From assembly GCA_027625915.1 (NCBI GenBank), contig JANTQA010000012.1:6842501-6906500 (forward strand): a stretch of DNA of 64,000 bases, written 5' to 3'. The stretch comes from Anaeramoeba flamelloides (lineage: Eukaryota; Metamonada; Anaeramoebidae). Made by a program: the position numbers and the translations under genes. The notes beneath the pieces are model-generated. The model made no database searches and was not told the DNA's origin. It worked only from the letters and a program-made list of their open reading frames with translations. The first letter of the stretch is position 1, and the number at the start of each line of letters is the position of its first letter. Positions 45,425 to 58,200 of the stretch are shown piece after piece.

Positions 45425-47739
45425 AATATCAAAAAAAAATAGTCTTTTAGTTTTTCCTTGTTTTGTTCGGGAAATTCAAAAAGTTTTTGGATCAATAAAT
45501 GATTTTCAAGCAAAATCTAAAAAATCCCAAAAATTCCAAAAATTGCAATATTTTGACTTTTCCTCAATCTATTGTCTTTTAAAGCTTTTTTCTGTTTATA
45601 GTATTTTATTTCAACCCTCACAGAGCATAAAATTCGAATAGTCCTTAATAAAATCTCTTCATATAATTTCAAAAGGGAATTTAATTAAAAAACTTCTTTG
45701 GATCACGAGATTAGTGATGTTTTATAATTTTCGACGATCAACTTAAAAATGTGTTAATTTAAATTTTATTAGCAGACTTAATGAGATTTATTTCCTATTA
45801 AAATATTCATGAATTCTAAAATATTAGTATGAAGCGAATTGTGTTTTTTTTTTTTGTTTACCAGAGAAACTTGTAGTGATCTTTTATTGTTATATAACCC
45901 TTCAGGAAAAAAAATTGTCAAATTGATTCAAATTGAAAAATTGTTGTGAAAAGGAAAATTTTCAAAATATTTTTTTACTTATTTTTCAGCTGTACAATAT
46001 AATATATGTGAAATTGAAATAATCCAAACTCAAATAATACCTATCATTTAAATCTTAAAGCCAATTTCACTTGAATAGAAAACATAACAAAAAAAAATCA
46101 GGAAAAATTTCACTTTTACTAATGTTTTCAATGAAAATTCTAACTTGGAAAATTGAACAATTTTTAAATTTTGGTTTAAGTAGATGTTTTAAATTTTATT
46201 TTGATGTTAATAACAATCTAATTTTCGGATTTGAAATTTCTCACAAAATGAAAAAATCAGACATTGATAAATATTAGTAAATTAGAACATTTACTACAGT
46301 TTTACAATAAAACCGATTTGATAATTGTTTTTCAGGTTATTTCAGTTTGAGTGAATTTAATTATATATATATATATAAATCTCCAGTGATCAGTGAGATA
46401 TAGTAATAAAATATTAGAAAATGAAATCTTTTAATTCTGTTTGACAATTAAAATCGATTTGACAATTATTTTCCAATTGGAACTTTATTTCAACTTTTGA
46501 ATGCAATTATGATTTTTTGTATCTTAAAGATATAGAATGATTATAGATAAAATAAAATAATGATAGGGTAATTGGAATATAATGTATGGAAAGTAGACAC
46601 TTTGATCTTGAAAATCAAAAATCTAAAAAAAAAAAATTTCCAAACAAAAACGATAAAATCCTCATTTTCACTCTTTAAAACAAAAAGAAAATTTTTTAGG
46701 ATGAAAAATTTTGAAAAATTTTGTTAATTTTTCTTCATTTTAATAAAAGATTAGATTATCGAAGTCATTTTTGATAATGAAAATCTAAAACAATTGACAA
46801 AAAATAATTCGTCAATACTCAAATCAAGAATTGATTTTGAAATTTATTTTATCGAAATTATTTGAAAATAACTATTTTGGTAGATTTGTTGTGCTGATTT
46901 TTTGTGAATTTTTTTATATTTTTTCTTTAATACCTTTCTTTTTATACATTTTGAACTGTAAATATTATGTAGAAAGATAAATGAATCAAAAATTTAAAAA
47001 ACTGTTTTTGATTATTTTTTTTTATTTTCTAATGTTCTTAAGAATCCGAAATTTGAACTTTGTTAATTTTTTTTTTTTTTTTAGAAAAAATAAGAATTTA
47101 ACATTCCTTAATATTAAATCTATCAATAATTCGGTTTTATTTATTTATTTATTTATTTGTAAAGTAATCTGCACTAATAGATTAAATTATATGAATTTTT
47201 CATTTTATTAATTTCCAATTTTAAACTAAACTCCATTTTTTTTTAATCTTAAATTAAGATTATTTTCTAGAATTATTGTTGTAAAAAATAAAAATTAAAT
47301 ATTATTATACATTTCTTAACAATGTTGTGAATTTTTTACTGATTTTCTTATTATATATAACCTCAATAAAAAAACTGAAAAAAACAAAAAAGTTTAGTCT
47401 TGAGACATAAAAACATATGATAAAGTTCAATAAATCTATTTTGGGGACTTAAATATAAAAAAAATTTCCTGTTCACACTTTATTGGTAAAAAAAAAATTA
47501 ATAATTTAATATTAATATTAATTGTAAAAAATATTGACTAATACAAAATGACAATCAAGTTAAGAAAATTCATATTTTTAAAATATTTAGAAATTTAGTT
47601 TGATAAAGAAAAGAATTTACTAGTAAAATTTTGGAAAAAGTGAAAGAATATTTAAAAAAAAAATTAAAATGCTTTTTAATAAACAAAAATTATCTTAAAG
47701 AGTGAAATTACAATTGATTAAACCAATCTACATGTTTCA

Positions 47740-47913
47740 GTATTATATACATTGGTTATTTTTGATTTAACTCAAAAAGATTTCAACAAAATTTATGTTT
47801 GGATAAATAAAAAAAATTAAAACATTTTTTCAAAATTAATCAACATTCCCTAAGAATAATTTTAGGAATTATTAATCAACAATTGTTCAAGTTAGAATTT
47901 TAATTTATAAAAG
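47740..47913 (+). mobile_element. LINE fragment
   Basis: The segment aligns with 12180-12350 of the LINE relic: TTTGATTTAACTCAAAAAGA and ATTTATGTTTGGATAAATA match TTTGATCTGACACAAAAATA and TTGATGTATGGATAAATA. It runs directly into the second copy of the 680-bp repeat. It is not coding. Confidence 0.55.
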
Positions 47914-48600
47914 AAGATTTTCTTGAAGATATGTGAGAATAGGTAATTTTCTCCTCAAAATTCAAAATCATTTTGTTTTCTGAAAAAACTGATTTAAATT
48001 GTGAAACTTATTCTTGTGAAATAAAACCAAACAATTTGTTCAAAAAATTATTTCAAAATTAAAAATTTGTTTGTAATTTCTTTTTCTTTTTTGAAAACCC
48101 AGAATAAATGACTTTTTTGAAAACAAAGAAAAAAAAAATATTTACATAATAGATCTCAATTTAATTGATAAACTTTTTTTTAAACTTGTATCAAATATTG
48201 ATTTATTAAATCACCTATATCTCAATTATTTTTAACGGTTGAGATTTAAAGTAAAACATTAATTATTAAAAATAATAAAAAAATAAAAAAGTGTTCTTTC
48301 AAAAATCAAGACTTTCCTACATAAAACGAAAAAAATATTTTTCTATTTTCAAGAATTAACTTAATTATTTATAAAAATAAAAGGTTTTGTTTTACCTTTT
48401 ATATTGGAAACATGCAAAATTTGAATTTCCAAAAAGAGACTCAAATTAATAAATTGTTTTAGATAGGGTTAACTCATCTATTTCATAAGTCGAAATAGAA
48501 ATTACAAAAAAAAATTTTTAAAATCATGAAAAGATTTACTTTTATTTTTAAAAAATACTATTTCCTTAATCAAAAAATATTCAAAATATCTAGAAGGAAT
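47914..48600. repeat. Dispersed repeat of about 680 bp, copy 2
   Basis: Collinear with 10722-11398 across its length. It ends about 310 bp before the coiled-coil gene and may therefore contribute to its upstream region. Confidence 0.7.
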
Positions 48601-48911
48601 ATTAAATTTCTTACATTATGACAAATATACACACTTTTAATCCTTTTCTCTACAAAAATATTTCAAAATAAATCTTTAAAATACAAAACATTAAAAAAAT
48701 TTTTACAATTTATCAATAGTTTTTTTCATTTATTCAATAGATTTTTTGAAACCACACTAAACATTCATATCAAGACTCCACACAAATGCTGTGTCTTTTT
48801 TTTATTGACTTGTTGTCAAATCATTAGATCAAACGAATCCCTTAAAAAATAAATAAATTCATTTTTTTGTTTTTCTTTTTTTCAATATTTTTTCTACTTT
48901 TTTTTTGAAGA

Positions 48912-49841
48912 ATGAACAAAGAACTCAAAAAACTTGAAAAAGAAATCGATAATAAGAATTTAAACCAACAATTAAAAACAACAGTGGAAAATGTGGAAAC
49001 ACTAATAACGAATCTTGGGTCGTATGAAGAGGGTGTGCCCAGTGTGATCCTCAGGAACCAATATCTCAAGGAAAAAAAAAAACGACTTGAAGAAGAAATC
49101 GAAGCACTTGAAGTGTTGATCTCTGACCTTAACGAGACAGAAATAGAACAAAGTATTGAAAGTTTAGAAAAGCAATTGGAAAGCCGACAAGAAAGGGCAA
49201 CAAAAGAAATCCAACGTCTAAACATTTCACAATTAAACCTCTCAAGCCAAGAAACGGGATTGTATTTATTAAAGCCCGAAAAGGCCATTCAAGAATTTAA
49301 TGAGCAATTTGAAAATGTGTTTGAATACTTTTTCGAATCCGAAGAAGAAGAAAATATTATTGATTTGAAAAGTTACCTCTATAAGATCCCCATCAAATGC
49401 TTCGTGGTGGTGAAACAATTTTTAGCGCAATTTGAGGATTGGTTTTTCCAATTGATGCACATGCAAAAAATTACAACTTCTTCTTTGGTGAACAAATTCC
49501 TTGAAAGAATCAAGCACCAGCACTTTACAAAGATATTAAACGAACAAGCCAAAAAAGAAAACCTTACAAAGGTTTTGCAATACTTCCAAGAGTTAAAGAA
49601 TTTAAACAAAAGTGCCACCCAAATTCTTGATGATTACGTCCATATGGTTTGCAAATTTTTTTGCAAAATGTTAATCGTCGACCCTTCAATTAAACTTTTG
49701 GAGCACAACAACGAAACACAATTCTCCGATTCGTTACACGAAAAAATTAATGATTTTAAAAGTGGTAAACTTGTCATTTTATTTCCTGGCTTGGTGAGCA
49801 AAAAATGCCAATATGCAAAGATCAAAACAATTTTACTTTAA
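48912..49841 (+). CDS. Unrecognised coiled-coil / all-helical protein
   Basis: A single-exon 309-residue protein with an ATG at 48912. Base composition is clearly coding. Residues 1-110 are a charged coiled coil (KELKKLEKEIDN, then KEKKKRLEEEIEALEVLI, and ESLEKQLESRQERATKEI). The rest is predicted helical, with YFFESEEEENIIDLKSYLYK at about 139-158 and a C-terminal VILFPGL. The architecture suits a subunit of a tethering, kinetochore, augmin or similar coiled-coil complex, but I cannot assign one. There is no signal peptide or membrane segment. Confidence 0.75.
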   Translation: MNKELKKLEKEIDNKNLNQQLKTTVENVETLITNLGSYEEGVPSVILRNQYLKEKKKRLEEEIEALEVLISDLNETEIEQSIESLEKQLESRQERATKEIQRLNISQLNLSSQETGLYLLKPEKAIQEFNEQFENVFEYFFESEEEENIIDLKSYLYKIPIKCFVVVKQFLAQFEDWFFQLMHMQKITTSSLVNKFLERIKHQHFTKILNEQAKKENLTKVLQYFQELKNLNKSATQILDDYVHMVCKFFCKMLIVDPSIKLLEHNNETQFSDSLHEKINDFKSGKLVILFPGLVSKKCQYAKIKTILL

Positions 49842-50639
49842 ATTGACAACCCACGAATAAAATTTATTCCAATTGGAGTGTTTTTTTTATCATTTGGTTT
49901 AATATGTTTTTAATCTGTTGAGTTTGTTTTGGTTTGTTGGATTTGTTTTTGTTTTTGTTTTTGATGTTTTGTCCATTTGTGGGTTGTTTTTAGCTGTTTA
50001 TTAATTACAAAATGTTATAATAATGAAAAATAGAATCCGGCAAAGGAATAAACTGAAAGGAAATATTTTTGGGTTTAGTTGGAATTATTGAAAAATATTT
50101 CAAAGTAAAGACGAATTTTTGATAAATATTAGATTATTAACTAAGATTTTAGATCAAAAATCTTTATTAATATACTCTTATGTTTTTAAATTTCTACTTT
50201 CTCAATTTCTGAGGTATGCCTACTTTTTCTCCAAAGGTTTAAATTGGACTTTTTTTGCTTGCTGATAGCCAACAGAGATATTTACAAGAGTTTTTTACAA
50301 TTTTCCTCTTCTCAAAAATAAACATTTTTTTCAAAATTATTCCAACAGTCCTTAAATTATTAATAAATCCATTAAGGTTCATTCTTTGTTTTTGAAAAAA
50401 AAGATTAAGGAACGACAAAACTAAACAAATCTTCGAGTAAATTTAATAACAAAGCTAAAAAAAAAAAAAATATTAACTACATCTTGAAAGTAAAAAAGCT
50501 GAGCACTACAAGTCCAAACTCACTTTTAATGCTATTTTCAGAAAAGAATTATTGTTTTAAAAATTTTGATCAATTATTCATATTTTTAAAACGGTTAAAA
50601 TCCAAAATATTCCCAAATTATTTCAAAAAAATAATTATA

Positions 50640-50960
50640 TTTATTTTATTATTATTATTATTGAAGAAGTGTAAATTACACTCTAGTTACCCTTAGACTT
50701 AAATTCCCTTTCGGAAATTTAAGTGTAAAATCATATATTTCACAATTATTTGATAGTGAAAAGAATTCGAAACTTTCTTGGTTTAAAATTAATTCAGTAA
50801 GATTTATTTCTTTTAATTTATTTTAAAAATTTTTCTATTTTTTTCATAGGAAAAAACATATCCATAAAAAATGATCTATATTTTCTATTATTTCTTTGTT
50901 TTCATATTTTAAACATAGATGAAATTTTTGGTTTGATTTTTTATAAATTACATAATAATA
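50640..50960 (-). mobile_element. LINE 3'-terminal relic with (TAA)n tail
   Basis: Read on the minus strand, a zinc-knuckle-like stretch FHLCLKYENKEIIENIDHFL then WICFF (about 50950-50870) is followed by NLTELILNQESFEFFSLSNN and FPKGNLSLRVTRV, a stop, and a tail of five TAA units at about 50664-50642. A simple-repeat 3' tail is known for several non-LTR clades. A second 3' end of this kind is at 56770-56895. Confidence 0.65.
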
Positions 50961-51094
50961 TCTGTTTAGGCAATTATATATTTTCTGGATTTTGGGTTTT
51001 TGAGCTGGCTGGATAACTAAACTGTTTTTGGAGTTTTAAATTAATATTTTTTGTATTTTTTTATTGTGAATTTTATTGGGGGGGGGGTCGTAAA

Positions 51095-51190
51095 TTGTCG
51101 TTTAGTGCAGTCCAGTGCATATGTTTTCCAGAAGTCAAAAGGGTAGTTTAAATCAAAAATTTTACTCGATTCTTTTGACAATTGGAAAAT
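51095..51190 (+). repeat. Hairpin-array fragment
   Basis: The fragment begins with TGTCGTTTAGTGCAGTCCAG, a decayed boundary-decamer region. It then has the arm TTTTCCAGAAGTCAAAAG and its complement CTTTTGACAATTGGAAAA. A run of ten G lies just before it (about 51078-51087), rare in this sequence. Confidence 0.55.
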
Positions 51191-51354
51191 CCAATGATAT
51201 TATCTATTCTTGAAATGCAATGATTCATTATATGTGTATTTATAAATTTCTTTTTTTAGTTCTTTTAAATGTTTTGAATCCCCGTTAATTTTATTTTTGA
51301 TTTTTTTTTGAATATTATTTATTTTTCCAAATAAAGAAGAGTTAAATTATTTAT

Positions 51355-51700
51355 TTTTCAAGAAAAAAGATAAATCAAAATTTTGCAAATTATGCAAAAA
51401 ATCAAAAAAATTGGATATTATTGAAGATTTGGATCATTTTCTCTGGAACTACCCAGCCTATGAAAATAATCGTAGAATTTGGATATATGTAATAAAAAAA
51501 ATTAATATATCTAATATATTAAATAATAATAATATTATCAAATATTATTATTAAAAAAGATTCAATATACTTATTATCACTCGTGATAAATAGACTAATT
51601 TTCGAGTTTTTATTAAAATATCTAAATAAAAAATTAGGAATTCGGGCAAACAAGAGGGATTAACAACTCCGCCGTTAAAACATAAAATAAAAAAAATTAT
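51355..51700 (+). mobile_element. LINE 3'-end relic without hairpin array
   Basis: It codes KSKFCKLCKKSKKLDIIEDL, then DHFLWNYPAYENNRRIW, and ends KQEGLTTPPLK. It aligns with the 12.7-13.3 kb relic but is continuous where that copy carries hairpin units, so it acts as an empty-site reference. It is broken and inactive. Confidence 0.7.
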
Positions 51701-52239
51701 TTGTTTTTACTTTAAAAAAATTTTCTTTTATTAACCAAAATTACAATAATTTCAATTTTAAATTCTTTTTTGTAAATAAAAATTGGTGTATGTCTGTCTA
51801 TTTTACATAATTCGGTAATAAATCAGAATATTCAAGTATATAAATAATTTCAAGTTTTTATTTCATAATTAAAAAATTCTAATCTGTATGTTAATTGACT
51901 TAATATCAAATATTTAAATAATCTTATTTTGAAGTTATTATTTAGAGAATTGTTATTAAATAATTGTTATAACTATTAAATATCTCTTTTGAGCTTGTTA
52001 AATTATAAATTATATGTGAATTTTTATCTAGATAAATACCTAACTATTTAATTCTATTCACAATTAAATTTATTAAAGAATAAAGATATATTATTGTTTT
52101 ATAAAGAAAGTGTGCAAAAATAACTTAAAAAAAAATAAACCACAAAGTATTCGGAAGAAATTACTATAAAAGAAGGACCCAATATCAAAAAAAAATACAA
52201 TAATTATTTTAACCTAAGTAAAAATATAAATTACCATTT

Positions 52240-52600
52240 CAAAAATTGTGACTCGCCTGAAATAATTAATTGAAAAAAATTAATACATACTTTTAGAATT
52301 CAAGAAAAATTAATAATTTGATTCGATTTGTAATTCACTTTTAAATCATTCTAAATACAGTCAGCTCCGCTTTTAAGGTACAAACTTCAACAAAATTTAA
52401 GGTACAAAAAAATCTCAAATTAAGGCACAAAATTTGGAATTTTTATTTTTACAATTTATTTTAGTAGTATCTGAATTTTGTGCCTTAATTTGAGATTTTT
52501 ATTTTGCCTTAAATTTTGATGAAGTTTGTGTTTTAAAAGTGTATTTGACTGTTATGTTCCATAAATTATTTGAAAAAATTGAATATCTATGGATCTATTT
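52240..52600. mobile_element. MITE C half interrupted by MITE B
   Basis: 52240-52355 matches the family C element at 743-870 (TTTCAAAAATTGTGACTCGC, then TTTGTAATTCACTTTTAA and CATTCTAAAT). At 52358 a family B MITE begins with CAGTCAGCTCC after TA and ends near 52551 with GACTG. The element at 743 is uninterrupted at the same point. Confidence 0.7.
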
Positions 52601-53080
52601 GTTTATTTAGAGAAGGGGGTAAATAAAGAAAATTAAAAAAATAAAAAAAGAGAAGAAAAATAATTAAAATATATCCAAAATAATATTATCGTTTTCATGA
52701 CGAAATAGAAACTATCCATGTCCTGAATACACGTGAGGGGTAAAACCCCGAAAGAAAGATTATCTATAAAAATAAAATATTTTACTATTTTTTTGAAGGT
52801 AAATTATTTTCAAAAAAAGTTGAGCAAAAATATTATTAAATATATTTATTAAATTAATTTTTAATATTTTGAAAAAAATATCTAAAATGATTATTTATTA
52901 TAAATTATTTAATGATCTCAAAAAATATTTGAAATGCATTTATCTGTATTAAGGATATAATAGTTTCTAATCATAATTTTTTTGATGTTTTTTTAGTATG
53001 TAAATTGGAGCTAATTTTGTTCTTTTTGGGATGTATAAAAAAAATAATTTACAAAGATCTTTATTCTATATAAACTCTTG

Positions 53081-53690
53081 TTCATACAAAAGTGTATACC
53101 TCTCAATCATCATTATGATTAAATTTGATTGTGGATAAGATTTTTAATAATTGGTGATTTTCATATTAATATTCATTTTATTATTTTTTTTTATTTATGG
53201 GTATTGAAAACATGGAAAATGAAAAAAAAAAAGATAAGAAGATAACAATTTGGAAATAATCTGCCCGTATAGAAATGGAAACAGTTTAGATTTTATTTCA
53301 AATGAGTTATATATGAGAATTAAGAAAGACCATTACTGAATTGACACAGTATTCAAAGAAAGGGGAAAATATTGAAAAAAACAACAACAATTCCAACAAA
53401 ATACCCAGTTTAATTGCTGCCCATCTTTAAAATGAGACCTTAAATAACAAAAATTAGGCTTATAAAGTGCGTTTCCATTATTCAACATATTCAGTGGTTT
53501 TTATTGAAATTTATAATTTTTTTCTTTACAATTTACAAAAAGGGGTTTCACATTTCAAATAAAAGGTTAACTCCAATTTTTAAAATATTGAATTTTAATT
53601 TTTATTGTTTTATTAAAATTAGTTATGAACGTTACTATGAGTTTTTTTTTTATGTTCAAAGGAGTTTATTATATTTTAGAATGTCATTAC
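53081..53690 (+). mobile_element. Diverged copy of the TIR/HTH transposon
   Basis: It aligns with the reverse complement of 25056-25743. The left TIR is TTCATACAAAAGTGTATACC, and AACAATTCCAACAAAATACC lies in the former ORF. An internal TIR relic TTTCAAATAAAAGG is near 53557. The HTH frame is interrupted and the distal end is not clear. Confidence 0.6.
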
Positions 53691-55278
53691 TTTAATAAAA
53701 AAATACAATAACTGTTAAATCCCAAACATTGAAATCTTAAAAACAGAGGAAATTCCATTTTTTGATCAATTAAAAATATAAATTAAAAATTCAAAAAATT
53801 ATTCCTATTTTACTGATCAATATATAAATTAATGAGAAAATATAGTCTAATCTTATTCAAATATTGATTTAAATTTACTGAATTTATCAATTTTCAACCT
53901 TTGGGTAATTTAAAAATTAAAATATTCCAATATTCCAAAAATTAAAATAGAAAATTGATGATAATATTAATCTAATTTATTGTGATTATTCTTTCAATAA
54001 ATGATAAATTTTCGAGAATATATCTATTATGATAATTTTTGCTTTTTAATTTTATAAAATATGAATTTTATTATCTTTTGATCTCTCTTTGAATTATTTT
54101 TATTAAAAAATTTCATCTAAAACCGAAAACTCAACCAAATTATTATGTTTTACAATTTATTTTTCCTTAATTTAATTTAAATTAACAGTGATTAGAGGAA
54201 GTGGTCAAATTAAAAACATATTACTATTTACGATTGATAAAAATGATTCAAATTTTCAATATTTATATTCAAAATTATATTTCATTTTTATTCATTTTTT
54301 TTGATTAATTTTGTAAATTTGGTATTTTTTCAGGTCAATATTTACAAAGTATGAAAATTGAGAAATTCAGAATATTTAAATCAATACCCGAATGAGAATA
54401 TACACTGGTTTCTCGTTTATTTATCTATTGATCAGTAAAATAATAATAATTTTTTATATTTTTTCTTTTTATTTTCAATTAAAAAAATGTTTTTCTTATG
54501 TGTTTGATAGTTTGTGCTTTTAGGTTTGGAAATAAGACTAATTTTTTTAAAATACAGATAAGGAAACTCTACTAAATTCTTGTAAGGTGACTGTTTTTCG
54601 AAAAACAAGTAATCAACCTACAATATTCTGAAGGAGTAAGGAAAAACAAATTCAGACCATTTTTCATTTTTACGGTTTTCCATTGTCTTTTACAAAGAGA
54701 TTTTTTAAGGAAATATATCACAATTGTTATGTGATATGTTTTTTTGTCTGACACCCATTTTATTTTACAAATATTGGCTATATTTGAAAGAGAATTAACA
54801 ACCCTAAATGAAAGAAATTTTTCAGAATTGACAAAAAGAAAATCCAAAAAAAATTTTTCCTTTTTAAATCCAGAATATTTACAAAAGATATAATTTCGAA
54901 GAAGAAACCAAGTTGGCAAAATCCGAGGTGAAGAAGGAAATTGTACATTTTTCGCTTTTTTTTAAAATTAGTTTTGACTTTTAAAAGACTCTCAAAAAGA
55001 ATAAAAGTCTTGTTAATAAAAAAAAAAGCAAGAGAAACAAGAAATCTTTTTTTTTCTGAAGGAAGAAGGTAGAAAACAAAATACAATTAAAATATAGTTT
55101 TTATAAAAGATTGTACAAATATTTTTTTGGAAATTTTTGAAAAAAGAAAATCTTTCTCACCAAAGGTTGAAAAAACAACCGAAGAATAAAAACTATGTTT
55201 GATCATTGTCTGAAAACCATTTGACTTATTATTTAACAAATCCATTTCATTTTTTACTTATTATTTTTTATTATCAAA

Positions 55279-58200
55279 ATGGTACTTTTTTTTCTTCTTT
55301 CAACATTTCTTTTTTTTTTTTAAATCTGAGTCAGCTTTTTTATTTCTCAAAATGTTTGTGTTTAAATTTTTCTTTCTAACAACCTTTTTAATATTATTGT
55401 AGGATCCTATTGAAATTCAATTTACTTTTGATCTAGAATCAAAAGAATTAAAAACTGGTGCTTTCTCGATTGTTGAAAAAAAATTTATCATCAAAGAAGG
55501 AGAAGAAGAAGCAATAAATTTCCCAATGGACGACAAAACAGAAGTAAAAACAATAAATAATTTCTTTTTGCTGATCTAGATTTTTTTCTCTTTTTTTTTT
55601 TTTTTTTTTTCTAATCCTTCTTATTTTTTCATCAACAAAAAAAAGAGTAAATTAGTCTTGTTCTTAAAAAACAAGCTTGTTCTCTTTTTTTAAGTACTCA
55701 TTATCAAGAAAGCCTTTCTTTTTATTTTTTTTTAAAAATGATTACTTTACAAGATTGATTTTCTTTACAAAAACACTTTCCTAAATCTGTTACAAACAGT
55801 ACATGTATTAACCCAAATATATTTTATCTTTTTACTACATTTCCTTCCACTTTATATTCACATTTAATAGATCACTTCTTCAAACAAAACCGACGAAATT
55901 GTATTAAAATTAAATAACAATAAAGATGTTAAATTAATTTTCAAAACTGCAGAATTGCTTGAAGAAACGAAAGAAACACTCACAAACTTCATTAAAACAG
56001 AGACTAAGGAAGAAGAAAAAAAAGAAGAAGAAAATGAAAAAGAAGAAGAAAAAGAAAAAGATATTGAAATTGAAATTGAAAAAGAAGAAAAATCTGATTC
56101 ACAAAGCGAGGAAGATGGAATCGATCCTAATTTTATATTAACTGAAAAACAAAAAGAAGAAGGGTGGTTCTTAGTGATGATTTCCTTACAAAAAAAAGAT
56201 CAAGAACTTGAAAAAGCAGAAAAAGCATTTCTCCAATTATCAAGTGCTCACCTCAAAATAAAAAAACTTACAGGCGTTTCTCACATTATTTCATTTGGAA
56301 ATTTAACAAGAGTAATTGATTTTTTAATTTTTTCTTTTAAATTTTTGAAAAAAAGCAAAAAACTTCAAATTTTTTTTACAAAAAAATATTTCATAAAAGT
56401 TTGAGTTAATTTATGTAACCATTTTATATAATCTTGAAGGGTAGAGTAAAAACCATTTTGTCATTTTTTTTCTATATGATTTATAAAATTCATTTGACTT
56501 ATTAAAACGTGCCAGTTTTATTCTATCTGTATTAAAAAATTTCCACTTCAAGGTTTATATAAAGCATTATCCAAACTGTTTAACCCATTCGTTTATATGC
56601 AGTTTGAGTAACACCTTTTTAATACTTTTGTCCCTACTTTTGAAAAATATTTGTAACTGGGTCCACAAGAGTAAAAACTCTATTTTTTACAACATTTATA
56701 TTTACTCTTGTGTATATTTTTGGAATTTTTAAATCTATTTATTTGTTATTTCAAGATATTTCCTTTTTTGTTATTATTATTGAGGAAGAAGTGGAAATTA
56801 CACTCTAGGTGTCATTTTACTTAAATTTTCTTAAAGTTAATTTAATCTTATAATAATAGATTTCACGATTACTCATGTGAAAGGTATACCCAAATTATCT
56901 TTATCATGAAAAAGAAAAAACCAAAATTTGGCAAACAAAAATTTGGAAAAAAGAAAAAGAAAAAAAAATAAAAATAAAAAGGGTTTATAAGAAGCAATTG
57001 GTAAAAAAATCGCAAAAAAAAAACATATTCTATCTTTTAATTAATAACACTCAAAATCACAGACAAGATACTTTTGGTTTAGTTTGGGAAATGATTATGA
57101 AAGTCTATTTGGATGGTCATTGTTTAAATGTTGGAATTTTCTTTTATCTTTTTGATCTGATTTGTCTTAACCCATAATATTTTTTACATCTGTTTTTTCT
57201 TTTTTATTTTCAAGATAAGCATACTTTTGTGTTTCAGTAACCAAGTATTAGCAAATAAAATCGTGATCTTTTTCCTTAATAACTCTTCTTCCCAATATAA
57301 AGAAAATTCAGCCAGGGAAACATGGAAAAATATAAATTTCCTTTTTTTTTTATAAATCACAAATTAAACAAATGCTTATTGTAATATAAAATTGATTACT
57401 GAAACTCAACAAAATACTCAATTCAAAATTGTTTATTAAAAAAAAGTTAATTAAAAAAACAAAATATCAGCCAAAAAATATATATTTGCATTTATACATT
57501 TACTACTGTTTGAAAAAGTAATTAATTTTTTTTTTTTTTTTTTTTTTTATTATTATTGAGGAGAGGCGATCCAACAAAATTACCTCATGTTTTTACTGTT
57601 AATTTTTTTTTTAATTTGAGAAATGAATCGAAAATTTATATACTTTTCTTTTTATTTCTCAAATTAAAAAAAAAATATGAATTTTCTTTTTATTTCTCAA
57701 ATTCTATAAAACCACCATTAACTTTTCTTGATTTTCCTGTTTATTTGTAAAATCAATAGATTTTCGTTTGGCTTTTTTGATTTTTCTATTTATATGAAAA
57801 ATCTATTGATTTTCGTTAGGTTTTTTTTACTTTAGAAATAAACCGAAAATTTTAATAAATTTTCAGTTTATTTCTAAAGTAAAAAAAACCTAGAACACTT
57901 CACAAATAAAATAGAAAACCTCAAAAAAACCTAGAACACTTTACAAATAAAACAGAAAACCTCAAGAAAAGCTAGGTGCTCTATGGCACTTTTCGTTAGT
58001 TTTTGTTTTTGATTTCAGAAATTAAAAATAACTCCACCACACTTTCTGAAATCAACAGAAAACTCAAGAAAACCTAACAGAACTTGATGGCACTTCCTGA
58101 AAAATCCTACATTTATTTAGATTTTTTTATCCTAGCTATAATGTAGGCAAGACGATAGTTTGAAAAAGTAATTAATTTGAAACATAAATAAATAGCGAGG

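Noticed and set aside
50440-50620. Possible additional exon of the PH-like gene (reads LLMLFSEKNYCFKNFDQLFI)
   Set aside because: It has the repeat-like pattern, but no donor in a compatible phase joins it to 55403, and a LINE tail follows directly.
54572-55086. Overlapping minus-strand open frames, and coding-like plus-strand text (FEKQVINLQYSEGVRKNKF)
   Set aside because: Plus-strand text is cut by stops and has no supportable splice sites. Minus-strand frames look like shadows. It may be a relic but cannot be assigned.
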